A stretch of DNA of 64,000 nt. Origin: Acinetobacter chinensis (GTDB taxonomy: Bacteria; Pseudomonadota; Gammaproteobacteria; Pseudomonadales; Moraxellaceae). The notes under the pieces are model-generated. The model had not been told where the DNA came from, did not search any database, and saw nothing but the letters and a program-made list of their open reading frames with translations. The translations under genes were made by a program, and so were the position numbers. Shown piece by piece: positions 52,493 through 61,912 of this stretch. Every line of letters starts with the position of its first letter. Positions within the stretch are counted from its first letter, which is position 1. The stretch is from contig NZ_CP032134.1 of the NCBI RefSeq assembly GCF_002165375.2, positions 744,001 through 808,000 of the forward strand. The letters are read 5' to 3'.

Positions 52493-54532
52493 ATGTCACT
52501 GGCAAGTCAGTTAAATGACAAGCAACTTGAAGCCATGAAATATACTCAAGGACCCTTGTTAGTACTTGCAGGGGCAGGTTCGGGTAAAACATCGGTGATC
52601 ACCCGGAAAATTGCTTATCTGGTTCAGCAGTGCAGAATTCCTGCGCATCGTATTACAGCCATGACCTTTACCAATAAAGCTGCCCGTGAAATGAAAGAGC
52701 GGGTCGGTAAACTGCTGTCCCGTGAAGAAGCAAAAGGCTTATCGGTTTCGACATTTCACACTTTCGGTCTGAATATGTTGCGTCTTGAGCTGAAAAATAC
52801 ACCTTTAAAAGCCAATTTTTCCATTCTGGATGCAGATGACTGTAAACGTATCCTGATGGATCTGATGCATCGCGACAATCTTTCTGGTGCTGAAAGCAAA
52901 GAGCTGATCGCCAAAGCTATGAAGATGATTTCAGACTGGAAAAACGATCTGATTCCACCTGAGCAGGCACATTTAACCTGTGAAACAGCCGAAGACGTTC
53001 AGTTTGCACATCTGTATCAGCTCTATGAACGTAACTTACGTGCGTACAATGCAGTGGACTTTGATGATCTGATTGTGATGCCAACCCGTTTGCTTCAGGA
53101 AAATGCAGAAGTACGCGATAAGTGGCAGAACCGTGTACGTTATCTGCTGGTGGATGAGTATCAGGATACCAACACCGCGCAGTATATTCTGGTCAAAATG
53201 CTGGTGGGGGTAATGGGGCAGTTCACTGCCGTTGGGGATGATGATCAGTCCATTTATGCATGGCGTGGTGCAAAGCCTGAAAATATGGCGCTGCTGAAAG
53301 AAGATTTCCCCAATCTGAAAGTGATTAAACTGGAACAGAACTATCGTTCAACCAGTCGTATTCTGAAAGCTGCGAACACGGTCATTGGAAATAATCCGCA
53401 TATTTTTGATAAAAAATTATGGTCAGATAAGGGACATGGTGAGGTGATCCGCATCATTACCTGCCGTAATGATGACGATGAATCAGAGCGTGTGGTTAAA
53501 GACCTTTTAACTCACAAGCTGATGAACGGAAAAAACTGGAAAGATTACGCGATTTTATACCGTGGAAACTTTCAGGCGCGTATTCTGGAAACACAGCTGC
53601 GTCAGATGCAGATTCCTTATAAGCTTTCAGGTGGACAGTCATTCTTTGCCAAATCTGAAATCAAGGACATCATGAGTTATTTACGGCTCATCATTAACCC
53701 TGAAGATGACAGTGCATTTCTAAGAATTATCAATACACCTAAACGTGCGATTGGTCCCGTGACCCTTGAAAAACTGGGGCTTTTTGCTCAGGAAAATCAT
53801 CTGGCACTGCTGGCGGCGGCAGCCGATCAGCGTCTGACCATGGTCATTCCTAAAAAGGCGACGACGCAGCTGGCAGAGTTTGCAGACTTCATCACCACGT
53901 TTACCCGTGAGTTGCTTGAAGATGATGAACCCGTACCCATTATCCGTAAGATGATGGTTGAAGCCGGTTATATTGACTATGTCAAAGAGTCTGCTGCAAC
54001 GCCGGCGCAGGAAAAAACCAAACTCGACAATATTGAAATCCTTTACAGCAGTATTCAAAGCCTGATTAACCGGGCTGAAGATGTTGATGAGAAAAACATT
54101 GAAAGTGTAATCCGCAAAATGGTGCTGCTGGATATGCTGGAGCAGCAGCAGGAAGAGGAAGATACCGATAAGGTCAATTTGCTGACCCTGCATGCTTCAA
54201 AAGGTCTGGAGTTTCCTTACGTCTATCTGATTGGACTTGAAGAAGAAATTCTTCCGCATAAAAACTCAATTGCCGCTGAAACAGTAGAGGAAGAACGTCG
54301 CTTAATGTATGTAGGCATTACCCGTGCGCGTCAGGGTCTGACTATTACTCTGGCAGAACAGCGTAAAGCGGGTGGTCAGATGAAACAGATGACGCCAAGC
54401 CGTTTTCTGGATGAGTTACCGCAGGATGAACTGGACTGGCTGGGACGTAAGAAAAAACTGGCAGGCGACGTCGATCCGAAACTCCAGGCGCAGCAGTATT
54501 TAGAAAACTTACGCAATCTGATTAAACGCTGA
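52493..54532 (+). CDS. rep: ATP-dependent DNA helicase Rep
   Basis: 679 residues of the SF1A family. Motif I is LAGAGSGKTSVI, II is LVDEYQDTN, III is GDDDQSIYAWRGA, IV is LEQNYRS, V is LTLHASKGLEFPYVYLIG and VI is YVGITRAR. Length and N terminus (LNDKQLEAMKY) favour Rep over UvrD. It unwinds 3'-5' and clears proteins ahead of forks. The start at 52493 has AGAGGAA; an ATG at 52454 is in frame but has no site. Confidence 0.93.
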   Translation: MSLASQLNDKQLEAMKYTQGPLLVLAGAGSGKTSVITRKIAYLVQQCRIPAHRITAMTFTNKAAREMKERVGKLLSREEAKGLSVSTFHTFGLNMLRLELKNTPLKANFSILDADDCKRILMDLMHRDNLSGAESKELIAKAMKMISDWKNDLIPPEQAHLTCETAEDVQFAHLYQLYERNLRAYNAVDFDDLIVMPTRLLQENAEVRDKWQNRVRYLLVDEYQDTNTAQYILVKMLVGVMGQFTAVGDDDQSIYAWRGAKPENMALLKEDFPNLKVIKLEQNYRSTSRILKAANTVIGNNPHIFDKKLWSDKGHGEVIRIITCRNDDDESERVVKDLLTHKLMNGKNWKDYAILYRGNFQARILETQLRQMQIPYKLSGGQSFFAKSEIKDIMSYLRLIINPEDDSAFLRIINTPKRAIGPVTLEKLGLFAQENHLALLAAAADQRLTMVIPKKATTQLAEFADFITTFTRELLEDDEPVPIIRKMMVEAGYIDYVKESAATPAQEKTKLDNIEILYSSIQSLINRAEDVDEKNIESVIRKMVLLDMLEQQQEEEDTDKVNLLTLHASKGLEFPYVYLIGLEEEILPHKNSIAAETVEEERRLMYVGITRARQGLTITLAEQRKAGGQMKQMTPSRFLDELPQDELDWLGRKKKLAGDVDPKLQAQQYLENLRNLIKR

Positions 54533-54562
54533 TTGAAAAATTTAACCAAAGGAAATTATTGT

Positions 54563-55015
54563 ATGAAAGTTCAGGTAAAAGTACTTGATTCACGACTGGG
54601 CGGCGAATGGCCAATGCCTGCGTATGCAACTGCCGGTTCAGCAGGTCTGGATCTGCGTGCATGTGTGAATGAAGCGACTGTAATTGAACCGGGACAGACC
54701 GTACTTGTCAAAACAGGTTTATCTGTCTATATCGCAGATCCTGGTTTTGCGGGTCTGATTCTGCCTCGTTCAGGGCTGGGTCATAAGCACGGGATTGTAC
54801 TGGGCAATCTGGTTGGACTGATTGATTCAGACTACCAGGGTGAACTGATGGTGTCCGTCTGGAACAGAAGTCAGACAGCATTTACACTGGAGCCAGGTGA
54901 GCGTCTGGCTCAGTATGTACTGGTACCTGTGATGCAGGCACAGTTTGAACTTGTGGATGAATTCGTCGCAACTGAACGTGGTGCGGGTGGATTTGGTCAC
55001 ACAGGTCAGAACTGA
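54563..55015 (+). CDS. dut: dUTP diphosphatase
   Basis: 150 residues with the five dUTPase motifs: AGSAGLDLRA, PRSGLGHKHGI, GNLVGLIDSDYQGEL, PGERLAQYV and the C-terminal RGAGGFGHTG. It hydrolyses dUTP to dUMP. AAAGGAA precedes the ATG. It starts 30 bp after rep and is followed by a terminator. Confidence 0.97.
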   Translation: MKVQVKVLDSRLGGEWPMPAYATAGSAGLDLRACVNEATVIEPGQTVLVKTGLSVYIADPGFAGLILPRSGLGHKHGIVLGNLVGLIDSDYQGELMVSVWNRSQTAFTLEPGERLAQYVLVPVMQAQFELVDEFVATERGAGGFGHTGQN

Positions 55016-55026
55016 TCCTGAACCAG

Positions 55027-55058
55027 AAGCCTGATGAAATATTCATCAGGCTTTCACA
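55027..55058 (+). terminator. Terminator after dut
   Basis: AAGCCTGATGAA/TTCATCAGGCTT, a perfect 12-bp stem with a 3-nt loop; tail TTCACATTTTG has a modest T content. Confidence 0.75.
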
Positions 55059-55282
55059 TTTTGTCTTAATTATAAAAAATACCCAGAACAGGGGATATTC
55101 TGTCAAGTAAAAACATTGCAAAATAAATAAACATTTCTTTCCATTGCGAATAATTCTTTTATTAACCACCAATGAGTTATTGGTTTATATGAAATTTTTC
55201 TTGTCAGGTATTTTGTTGAGTATTTATTGTTTGGTAAAATATTTTAAATATTCTGTTACAGTATTAAGATATTTTACAAATG

Positions 55283-55330
55283 TATAATACACATCATACT
55301 TTAGGCATTGAGGGCACGAGCTAAAGTATG
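55283..55330 (+). promoter_or_regulatory. -10 element and leader hairpin upstream of algC
   Basis: TATAAT at 55283-55288 lacks a clear -35. About 7 nt later begins the perfect inverted repeat CATACTTTAG/CTAAAGTATG (55295-55330) with the 16-nt loop GCATTGAGGGCACGAG. The rest of 55059-55401 is AT-rich and shows no gene. Confidence 0.5.
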
Positions 55331-55401
55331 GTGATAAATAAAACCTGATGAAATCATTTTTCAAAGCATGATTAAAGTGCTGTCATAAAGTAGAACATTG
55401 A

Positions 55402-56826
55402 ATGACATTTTCAGAACAGCCGTTTCCTTCGCATTTATTTCGTGCCTACGATATTCGAGGCGCAGTCAGCTCTTTTACCCCTGAACTTGTTCAGGCAATC
55501 GCTTGTGGTCTTTGTCAGCAATATATGCAGGCAGGGCAGAAAAAAATTGTCATCGGGTATGATGCCCGCCTGAGCAGTCCAGGGTATGCATGGTTACTGC
55601 AACAGATTTTTGAACAGCATGGATTTGAAGTCATCCCGCTGGGATGCTGTTCCTCACCACTGATGTATTATAGTGCCAGAAATGCGGCGGGCAACGGCAT
55701 CATGGTGACTGCAAGTCACAACGCCGTCAGTGATAACGGTATCAAGTGGATTATACAGGGAGAGCCTCCAAGCCCTGAAATGATTCAGCAGGTCGCTGTT
55801 GCAGCTCAGTTGAAATTTGCAGTTGAACCGGTAGCTGAAATTCCACTACTGGAGCATGAACTGGTTGTTCCTTACTGTCTGGCGTATCAGCATGAGCTTT
55901 TGCAGGATGTAAAACTGGAGCGACCATTTAAAGTGGTGCTGGATGGGATGAACGGCTCGGCTGGTCGCTGTGCTGCCCTGGTTCTGAAAAAAATGGGTTG
56001 TGAACTGACTGCGATCCGCTGTGAAGCAGATGGAAATTTCCCGGATCACGCCCCCGACCCATCTCAGGAAAAACATCTGATTCAGATCCGTGATGCTGTA
56101 TTGAAAACAGGTGCAGATATCGGTGTTGCACTGGATGGAGACGGTGACAGACTGGTCGTGATTGATGAGTGTGGAACAGTGATTTCTGCTGACCGTATGC
56201 TGTCGTTATTTGCTGAAATGTGCCTGAAAACGCATCCTGGTCATCAGGTGGTGTTTGATGTGAAATGTTCCACAATGGTGAAAAACACAGTGTCTCAGCT
56301 GGGGGGAACCCCCCATATGATCCGCACGGGCAGCACTTTCCTGCGCAAATATCTTGCTCAGTCAGGAGGGACAGCTGTCTTTGGTGGAGAATATGCCGGT
56401 CATTATGTATTTAATGATGGGCGTGGATTTGGTTATGACGATGGTTTATATGCGGCACTGCGCATACTTGAATATCTGAGCCAGTCAGCTGATTTAACGT
56501 TATCTCAGCTGTTTGCCGCTTATCCTGAACGTTGCAGCACAGAAGACACGTATATCAGTACGCACAGCATAGAACCGCGCGTTGTTTTAAGTGATGTTGA
56601 AATTAAATCTAAGCGTTATGGCGCTCAGTTAAGTAAAATTGATGGTGTACGACTTGATTTTGAGGATGGATTTGGCATTATTCGAGCATCAAATACTGGC
56701 GAATACTTTACAATCCGTTTTGATGCAGACAATCCAGCACGGCTGGATGATATCCGACACACATTTGTTTCCATGTTAAGTGATCGGTATCCGCAGATTG
56801 CACAAGACATTTTAAATGCTCAATAA
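55402..56826 (+). CDS. algC: Phosphomannomutase/phosphoglucomutase
   Basis: 474 residues. FRAYDIRGAV opens domain 1, the phosphoserine loop is VTASHNAVSDNGIKW, the metal loop is ALDGDGDRLVVID, and the sugar-binding loop is FGGEYAGHYVF. It converts mannose or glucose 6-phosphate to the 1-phosphate for surface polysaccharides. argB follows, with its ribosome binding site overlapping the algC stop. Confidence 0.93.
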   Translation: MTFSEQPFPSHLFRAYDIRGAVSSFTPELVQAIACGLCQQYMQAGQKKIVIGYDARLSSPGYAWLLQQIFEQHGFEVIPLGCCSSPLMYYSARNAAGNGIMVTASHNAVSDNGIKWIIQGEPPSPEMIQQVAVAAQLKFAVEPVAEIPLLEHELVVPYCLAYQHELLQDVKLERPFKVVLDGMNGSAGRCAALVLKKMGCELTAIRCEADGNFPDHAPDPSQEKHLIQIRDAVLKTGADIGVALDGDGDRLVVIDECGTVISADRMLSLFAEMCLKTHPGHQVVFDVKCSTMVKNTVSQLGGTPHMIRTGSTFLRKYLAQSGGTAVFGGEYAGHYVFNDGRGFGYDDGLYAALRILEYLSQSADLTLSQLFAAYPERCSTEDTYISTHSIEPRVVLSDVEIKSKRYGAQLSKIDGVRLDFEDGFGIIRASNTGEYFTIRFDADNPARLDDIRHTFVSMLSDRYPQIAQDILNAQ

Positions 56827-56836
56827 GGAGAGACGT

Positions 56837-57736
56837 ATGCCACATCAGCATACCGGCATAGACAAAGCACAGATTCTGACAGAGGCTTTGCCGTATATTC
56901 AACGTTTTGCAGGTAAAACGCTGGTGGTGAAATATGGTGGCAATGCAATGACTGATCCTGAACTGGAAAGCTCATTTGCACGTGACATTGTATTGCTCAA
57001 AACGGTAGGTCTGAACCCGATTGTGGTTCATGGTGGTGGACCTCAGGTTGACTCTTTTCTGAAGCAGCTGGGGCGTGAATCTGACCGTATTGATGGTATG
57101 CGGGTGACTGACCCTGCAACCATGGAAGTTGTTGAAATGGTGCTTGGTGGCAGTGTCAACAAATCCATCGTTAACCTGATCAACCAGCATGGTGGTCGTG
57201 CCATTGGTCTGACAGGTAAAGACGGCAATTTAATCCGTGCGCAAAAGCTGTTGATGTCAAAAACGGCTGAAGACGGCTCATTGCAACAGATCGACCTTGG
57301 CTTGGTTGGCGAAGTGGTAGGTGTAAAAACTGACGTCCTTGAAATGTTCACCCAGAGTGATTTTATTCCTGTTATTGCGCCATTGGGTGTGGATGAAGAA
57401 GGTAACACCTACAATATCAATGCTGATCTGGTTGCGGGTAAAGTCGCTGAAGCACTGGGTGCAGAAAAGCTGATTCTGCTGACCAATATCATGGGTGTGC
57501 TCGATGAAAATAAAAACCTGCTGACTGGACTCAGTACCCAGGAAGTGGACAGACTGATCGAAACCGGCGTGATTTATGGCGGCATGATTCCTAAAGTCGG
57601 CTGTGCGCTGGATGCTGTGAAAGGTGGTGTTGTCAGTGCGCATATTGTGGATGGGCGTGTTCCACATGCAACACTGCTTGAAATTTTTACAGATCATGGT
57701 GTTGGAACACTGATTACCAACCGTGCCCGTCACTGA
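56837..57736 (+). CDS. argB: Acetylglutamate kinase
   Basis: 299 residues: GKTLVVKYGGNAM (phosphate-binding), PIVVHGGGPQVDSFL (substrate), NIMGVL and GGMIPKVGCALDAV are canonical. It phosphorylates N-acetylglutamate in arginine synthesis. The start at 56837 has AAGGAGAG just upstream, overlapping the algC stop; an ATG at 56816 is in frame but lies inside algC. No other arg gene is adjacent. Confidence 0.96.
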   Translation: MPHQHTGIDKAQILTEALPYIQRFAGKTLVVKYGGNAMTDPELESSFARDIVLLKTVGLNPIVVHGGGPQVDSFLKQLGRESDRIDGMRVTDPATMEVVEMVLGGSVNKSIVNLINQHGGRAIGLTGKDGNLIRAQKLLMSKTAEDGSLQQIDLGLVGEVVGVKTDVLEMFTQSDFIPVIAPLGVDEEGNTYNINADLVAGKVAEALGAEKLILLTNIMGVLDENKNLLTGLSTQEVDRLIETGVIYGGMIPKVGCALDAVKGGVVSAHIVDGRVPHATLLEIFTDHGVGTLITNRARH

Positions 57737-57747
57737 TTCTGATCAAT

Positions 57748-57778
57748 AAAAAAGCCTCCTGTGACGGAGGCTTTTTTA
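57748..57778 (+). terminator. Terminator after argB
   Basis: AAAAAAGCCTCC/GGAGGCTTTTTT, 12-bp stem with 6-nt loop. It also overlaps the longest in-frame extension of the next gene, showing that gene starts later. Confidence 0.93.
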
Positions 57779-57877
57779 TTCTTTATGATGAAATATCAAT
57801 GCTTAAAAAACAGTCATTTTCCTGTCACATGTTTTGCCTACCTTAAAGAGAAGATAAACATAGAGCAGGATACTCAG

Positions 57878-58657
57878 ATGCTGGCAAAGTTGAATCAGTA
57901 CAGACAAAACCTCAGTTTTCCATTAAATAAAAAATCATCAGAACAGACTCAGTACCGCTTTGAATGGGCGGAAGACATCAAACAGATTCAGGAAGTTCAG
58001 AAGTTCAGAGCAGAGCAGTTTTCCCAGCAGTTTGGCATAGACTTTGAAAATGGTCTCGATCAGGACATTTATGACTTCGGTTGTGAACATGCGGTTTTAC
58101 GCGACAGAATGAGCAATGAAATTGTGGCGTATACGCGACTCAAACTGTTCCAGGGGCATGAGCTGTCAAAAAGCTACAGTGCGCAGGAATTCAACATCAC
58201 AGATAAATTTGCTCATCTGTCCAATATTGTGGAAATAGGTCGTACCTGTGTACATCCACGCTATCGTTCTGGTAAAGCACTGTCGGTTTTATGGTTGAAT
58301 CTGGTACCTAAAGTACTGTGGGGTATGCGTGCAAAGCATCTGATTGGCTGTGTCAGCATCCGTATGGATGGTAATGAATCACGTGCTTACCATACACATC
58401 AGTTTATGAAAAATATGCCAGCGCATAAAGCCAGCGATATTCAGGCAACAGAAGCGTATGAACCTGGATATCCTGAATACAGTTTTCCGCAGGATGAAAA
58501 GATTCCTAAACTGTTTGATGTCTATCTGAAAATGCAGGCTAAACTTTCACGTGAAGCTTATTACGATAAAGACTTTAACTGCCTGGATTATTTTGTTTTT
58601 CTTGAAGTGAATGAAATCGCTAAAAACTTTGTCCTGAAGAAAAATATCCACCGTTAA
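57878..58657 (+). CDS. OlsB-like GNAT N-acyltransferase
   Basis: 259 residues. FRAEQFSQQFGIDFENGLDQDIYD, AYTRLKLF and IVEIGRTCVHPRYRSGKALSVLWLNLV correspond to the OlsB-type (ornithine-acyl[ACP] N-acyltransferase) signature. Such enzymes make lyso-ornithine lipid or related aminolipids from an acyl-ACP. No OlsA partner is adjacent; the LPLAT at 51 kb is unlinked. The ATG at 57878 has GCAGGA upstream; earlier in-frame ATGs at 57785 and 57788 lack sites. The substrate is inferred. Confidence 0.78.
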   Translation: MLAKLNQYRQNLSFPLNKKSSEQTQYRFEWAEDIKQIQEVQKFRAEQFSQQFGIDFENGLDQDIYDFGCEHAVLRDRMSNEIVAYTRLKLFQGHELSKSYSAQEFNITDKFAHLSNIVEIGRTCVHPRYRSGKALSVLWLNLVPKVLWGMRAKHLIGCVSIRMDGNESRAYHTHQFMKNMPAHKASDIQATEAYEPGYPEYSFPQDEKIPKLFDVYLKMQAKLSREAYYDKDFNCLDYFVFLEVNEIAKNFVLKKNIHR

Positions 58658-58756
58658 TCCATAAAATAGTTAAGGGTATTGAATTTAGTGATTTACAGCC
58701 TATAACGGACTCATGCACAATAGTTACATCAGAATAAATGCTGTATGACAAAGATT

Positions 58757-59605
58757 ATGTGCCAACTGCTTGGAATGAATTGTGCGACCCCCACGGATAT
58801 TACGTTTTCATTCCGTGGCTTTTCACAGCGGGCAGGTGTGACTTCAGATCACTGTGATGGTTTTGGTATTGCTTTTTTCGAAGATAAAGCATGCCGTCTT
58901 TTTGTGGATAATCAGTCTGCAGTGGAATCTCCCATTGCAGAACTGATCCGTAATTATCCGATCAAAGCCCGAAATGTGATTGCACATATCCGTAAAGCAA
59001 CTCAGGGCAAAATAAACCTGGAAAATTCACATCCTTTTATTCGTGAACTGTGGGGACGACAGTGGATTTTTGCGCACAATGGCGATCTGCACGACTTTAC
59101 ACCTGAACTGTCAGGGCGTTATACGCCTGTAGGTAATACCGACAGTGAAAGAGCATTCTGTTATCTGCTGGATCATCTGATTGCCAGGTTCGGTTTTACT
59201 GAACCTTCACTGGAACAGATCTTTGATGCGCTGGCTGAAATCTCTCCGTCTATTGCTGAACATGGAACGTTTAACTTCTGTCTTTCCAATGGTCAGGCAC
59301 TGTTTACTTATGCAGTGACCAAACTGCACTGGCTGGTTCGTGAGTATCCGTTTAAACCGGCTCAGCTGATTGATCTGGATGTGGAGGTCGATTTCAGTGA
59401 AGTAACCACACCAGAAGACCGTGTTGCTGTTATCACAACTGAACCACTGACACAGAATGAAGTCTGGACTGCATTTCAGCCAGGCGAAATGATTCTGTTT
59501 CAGCATGGTCAGCCTGTAAAAAGAACCCTGACCCATATTGAGAGACTGGAACGGGAAAGATTAAATCCTGAACTGAAAAGGGTCACCCTTGCAGATAAGT
59601 ATTAA
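58757..59605 (+). CDS. Class II glutamine amidotransferase (YafJ-like)
   Basis: 282 residues of the Ntn-hydrolase fold. The start at 58757 gives MCQLLGMNC, so that Met removal exposes Cys as the nucleophile; an ATG four codons earlier would bury it. NVIAHIRKATQGKINLENSHPF, FAHNGDL and PVGNTDSERAF are the conserved motifs. It lacks a synthase domain, as in YafJ. The acceptor is unknown. Confidence 0.87.
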   Translation: MCQLLGMNCATPTDITFSFRGFSQRAGVTSDHCDGFGIAFFEDKACRLFVDNQSAVESPIAELIRNYPIKARNVIAHIRKATQGKINLENSHPFIRELWGRQWIFAHNGDLHDFTPELSGRYTPVGNTDSERAFCYLLDHLIARFGFTEPSLEQIFDALAEISPSIAEHGTFNFCLSNGQALFTYAVTKLHWLVREYPFKPAQLIDLDVEVDFSEVTTPEDRVAVITTEPLTQNEVWTAFQPGEMILFQHGQPVKRTLTHIERLERERLNPELKRVTLADKY

Positions 59606-59857
59606 TTTCATATCTGAATTTATTTCGTAAAAAATAATATATAAAACATAAATATATTCATGTCTAATATTTAACATTGGTTAAAAAATAACTGATTCTT
59701 TTGGTTGGGTTTAATTAATTAAGTCATATAAATCATTGGCTTGTGACTCTATTGTGTATTTACACTTAATCCCAGGTGTTTTACTAGATTTTTATTTGTT
59801 GTAAATCAATATATTATCTAATTATGTGATAGTTGAACTGAATCAGGGGTGGTCGTA

Positions 59858-60313
59858 ATGAAAATGAAATGGATACCAGAATACAATACTGGCATCGATG
59901 TGATTGACGATCAGCATAAGCGAATTCTTGATTATATTAATGAAATTGATGATGTAAACGTGAACACTGACCGTGAGCGTGTTAAGCAGATTCTTGAAAA
60001 TATTATTGATTATACGCAGTCGCATTTTACTTTTGAGGAATCTCTTCAGGAAGAAGCCGGTTATAAATATCGTGTACCACATAAACGTGTTCATGATCTG
60101 TTTATTAAAAAAATTGAATCCTATCGTGACCGTTTTGAGATGGGGCATTCAATTGAAGCAGAACTGCATGAAGTGCTGTCTAAGTGGCTGATTAACCATA
60201 TTCAGCACGATGATGCTGACTATGTGGGTGCTGTGAAAGAAAACATGATGGGCATCATTAAAGAGAAAGAAAAGAAAAAAGGTAAGAACTGGTTTGCTCG
60301 TTTCTTCTCATAA
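59858..60313 (+). CDS. Bacteriohemerythrin
   Basis: 151 residues. The di-iron ligands are in GIDVIDDQHKRILDYI, SHFTFEESLQ, PHKRVHDLF and INHIQHDDADY. It binds O2 and may act as an oxygen store, carrier or sensor. The C terminus is Lys-rich (EKEKKKGKNWFARFFS). AGGGGTGG lies 5 nt before the ATG; a GTG at 59849 is in frame. The 243-bp upstream gap is very AT-rich. Confidence 0.92.
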   Translation: MKMKWIPEYNTGIDVIDDQHKRILDYINEIDDVNVNTDRERVKQILENIIDYTQSHFTFEESLQEEAGYKYRVPHKRVHDLFIKKIESYRDRFEMGHSIEAELHEVLSKWLINHIQHDDADYVGAVKENMMGIIKEKEKKKGKNWFARFFS

Positions 60314-60362
60314 AAAGGATAAACGGGATTATAAAAAATAAAACAGGAATACACTAAGCGCA

Positions 60363-60394
60363 GCAAACTGTCTGAAAAGATAGTTTGCTTTTTC
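60363..60394 (+). terminator. Terminator after bacteriohemerythrin
   Basis: GCAAACTGTCT/AGATAGTTTGC stem (one mismatch), GAAA loop, T5 tail. Confidence 0.85.
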
Positions 60395-60461
60395 TTTATT
60401 AGCTTTGATTTTCAGCAATGACAAAGGCAAAATAGCAACAGATTTTAATTAGGAACACATC

Positions 60462-61547
60462 ATGCAGGATATTGCAGTGTCACGATGGTTATCACCTCTG
60501 ATGGCATTTTGTCTGTCTTTCATCATTATTGCTACGCTCGCACCTGTAACAGGAATTCAGGTTGAGCGCCAGATGGATTTCTGGTTGTTGTGGCTTGGAA
60601 CGATGCTGATTTTGGCTTTGCCATTGTGCTACCTGGAAATTGCGCTGGCAAAACGTTCAAAAACAACTGCATTACAGGCTTTGTCAGGTTTAACCCGTGA
60701 TGCTGATACTTCTCAGCGCTGGAGAATCGTTGGCTGGCTTGCGGTTGTCTTTATACCGTTTATGGCAGGTGGCATGCTGAATTCTTCAGCGGTACTGCTT
60801 GAACAGTTTACTGCTCAGGGTGTTCAGCTCCCAATTCTGCTGACAGGGGTATCTGTTGCTGCATTTCTGCTGTCTTTTCTGTCAAGACAGTTACTGGTGT
60901 TGGTAGGTGTAGCTGCGGTGATTGCTGCGGTGGTTTTATCCAAGATCATGGGAACACCGGTACAGGCATGGAAACTGACACCTGTAGAGTTCTCTGAATG
61001 GGGAAATGCAACTGTTCTTGCACTGGTCGCAAGTGGTCTGGGGATGGGGTTGTACTGGCAGTCCACTCTGGCACAGCTCAGTCAGCAGGATCAGGCAACT
61101 AAAACAGTACTTCCTATCTGGATTGCTCAGTTGCTTGCTGTAGTCGTATTCAGCTTTTTCGCAGCCAATGCACAGATTCCGGTGATTGTACTGACAGTTG
61201 CAGTAGTCATGACTGCGGCATTTTTACTGCAGATGGCACGTGAACAGTTACAGCAGCGTCAGTTGAGTATTATTGTTCAGTGGCTGATTTTACTTGCAGC
61301 GGTTCTTGTGTGGTTTATTCCATTGGCATCATCGTTTTTCTATACACTGATTATGCTCTGGGGGCTGATTATCTGTCTGATCTATGCCATTTTTGTGGGA
61401 TGGATCATGAAAATCAGTCATTTACGTAAAGCAATGAATTTCAGCAGCGAAGCTTTTTATAATATCTGGCGTATTATGGTCCGTATTGTACTGCCATTGG
61501 CTATTGTGACTGCAATCATTGCAGTTGCAGGACAGCTGATCGGATGA
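60462..61547 (+). CDS. Polytopic membrane protein, NSS-transporter-like
   Basis: 361 residues with about ten hydrophobic segments. MDFWLLWLGTMLILALPLCYLEIALAKRS and FMAGGMLNSSAVLLEQF recall the TM2-TM3 part of neurotransmitter:sodium symporters, but the GSAVGLGNIWRFP motif of TM1 is absent, so transport by that mechanism is not assured. I cannot name it. Its stop overlaps the rnfH start by four bases (ATGA), indicating coupling. Confidence 0.75.
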   Translation: MQDIAVSRWLSPLMAFCLSFIIIATLAPVTGIQVERQMDFWLLWLGTMLILALPLCYLEIALAKRSKTTALQALSGLTRDADTSQRWRIVGWLAVVFIPFMAGGMLNSSAVLLEQFTAQGVQLPILLTGVSVAAFLLSFLSRQLLVLVGVAAVIAAVVLSKIMGTPVQAWKLTPVEFSEWGNATVLALVASGLGMGLYWQSTLAQLSQQDQATKTVLPIWIAQLLAVVVFSFFAANAQIPVIVLTVAVVMTAAFLLQMAREQLQQRQLSIIVQWLILLAAVLVWFIPLASSFFYTLIMLWGLIICLIYAIFVGWIMKISHLRKAMNFSSEAFYNIWRIMVRIVLPLAIVTAIIAVAGQLIG

Positions 61548-61867
61548 GCGAGCCATTGAATGTGTGGGTGGCGTATGCTGCTCCACAGCAACAGTTTCTG
61601 ATTTCAGTCCCTTTCGTTGCAGGTATGACTGCAATGGATGCGGTAGAGCAAAGTGGTATCCGTGAACAGACTGAATTGCCTGAGCCATTAAAGCTGGGCA
61701 TCTTTGGTGTGCGGTTGCAGGAACTGTCACAACAGCTCAATGCAGGGGATCGGGTCGAAATTTATCGTAATCTGACCATTAATCCTAAAGACATTCGTCG
61801 GAAAAGAGCCGAAAAGCACCCTGTAGGACGCTTTGAAAAAGGTAATCGCTTTAAACAATTGAAGTAA
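61544..61867 (+). CDS. rnfH: RnfH-family ubiquitin-fold protein
   Basis: 107 residues: VWVAYAAPQQQFLISVPFVAGMTAMDAVEQSGI, then LGIFGVRLQELSQQLNAGDRVEIYRNLTINPKDIRRKRAE, the RnfH (UPF0125) signature with its basic C-terminal tail. In many gammaproteobacteria it sits beside ratA, ssrA-smpB or bamE, and bamE is indeed next here. The function is uncertain. Confidence 0.9.
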   Translation: MSEPLNVWVAYAAPQQQFLISVPFVAGMTAMDAVEQSGIREQTELPEPLKLGIFGVRLQELSQQLNAGDRVEIYRNLTINPKDIRRKRAEKHPVGRFEKGNRFKQLK

Positions 61868-61871
61868 TTTG

Positions 61872-61900
61872 AAAAACCCCTGGAGCAGGGGTTTCTTTTT
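61872..61900. terminator. Bidirectional terminator between rnfH and bamE
   Basis: AAACCCCTG/CAGGGGTTT with 3-nt loop GAG, A5 before and CTTTTT after. Confidence 0.9.
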
Positions 61901-61912
61901 GTTTCAAACTGA

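Noticed and set aside
53720..54193. 157-codon minus-strand frame inside rep
   Set aside because: Antisense to helicase motifs; no start signal.
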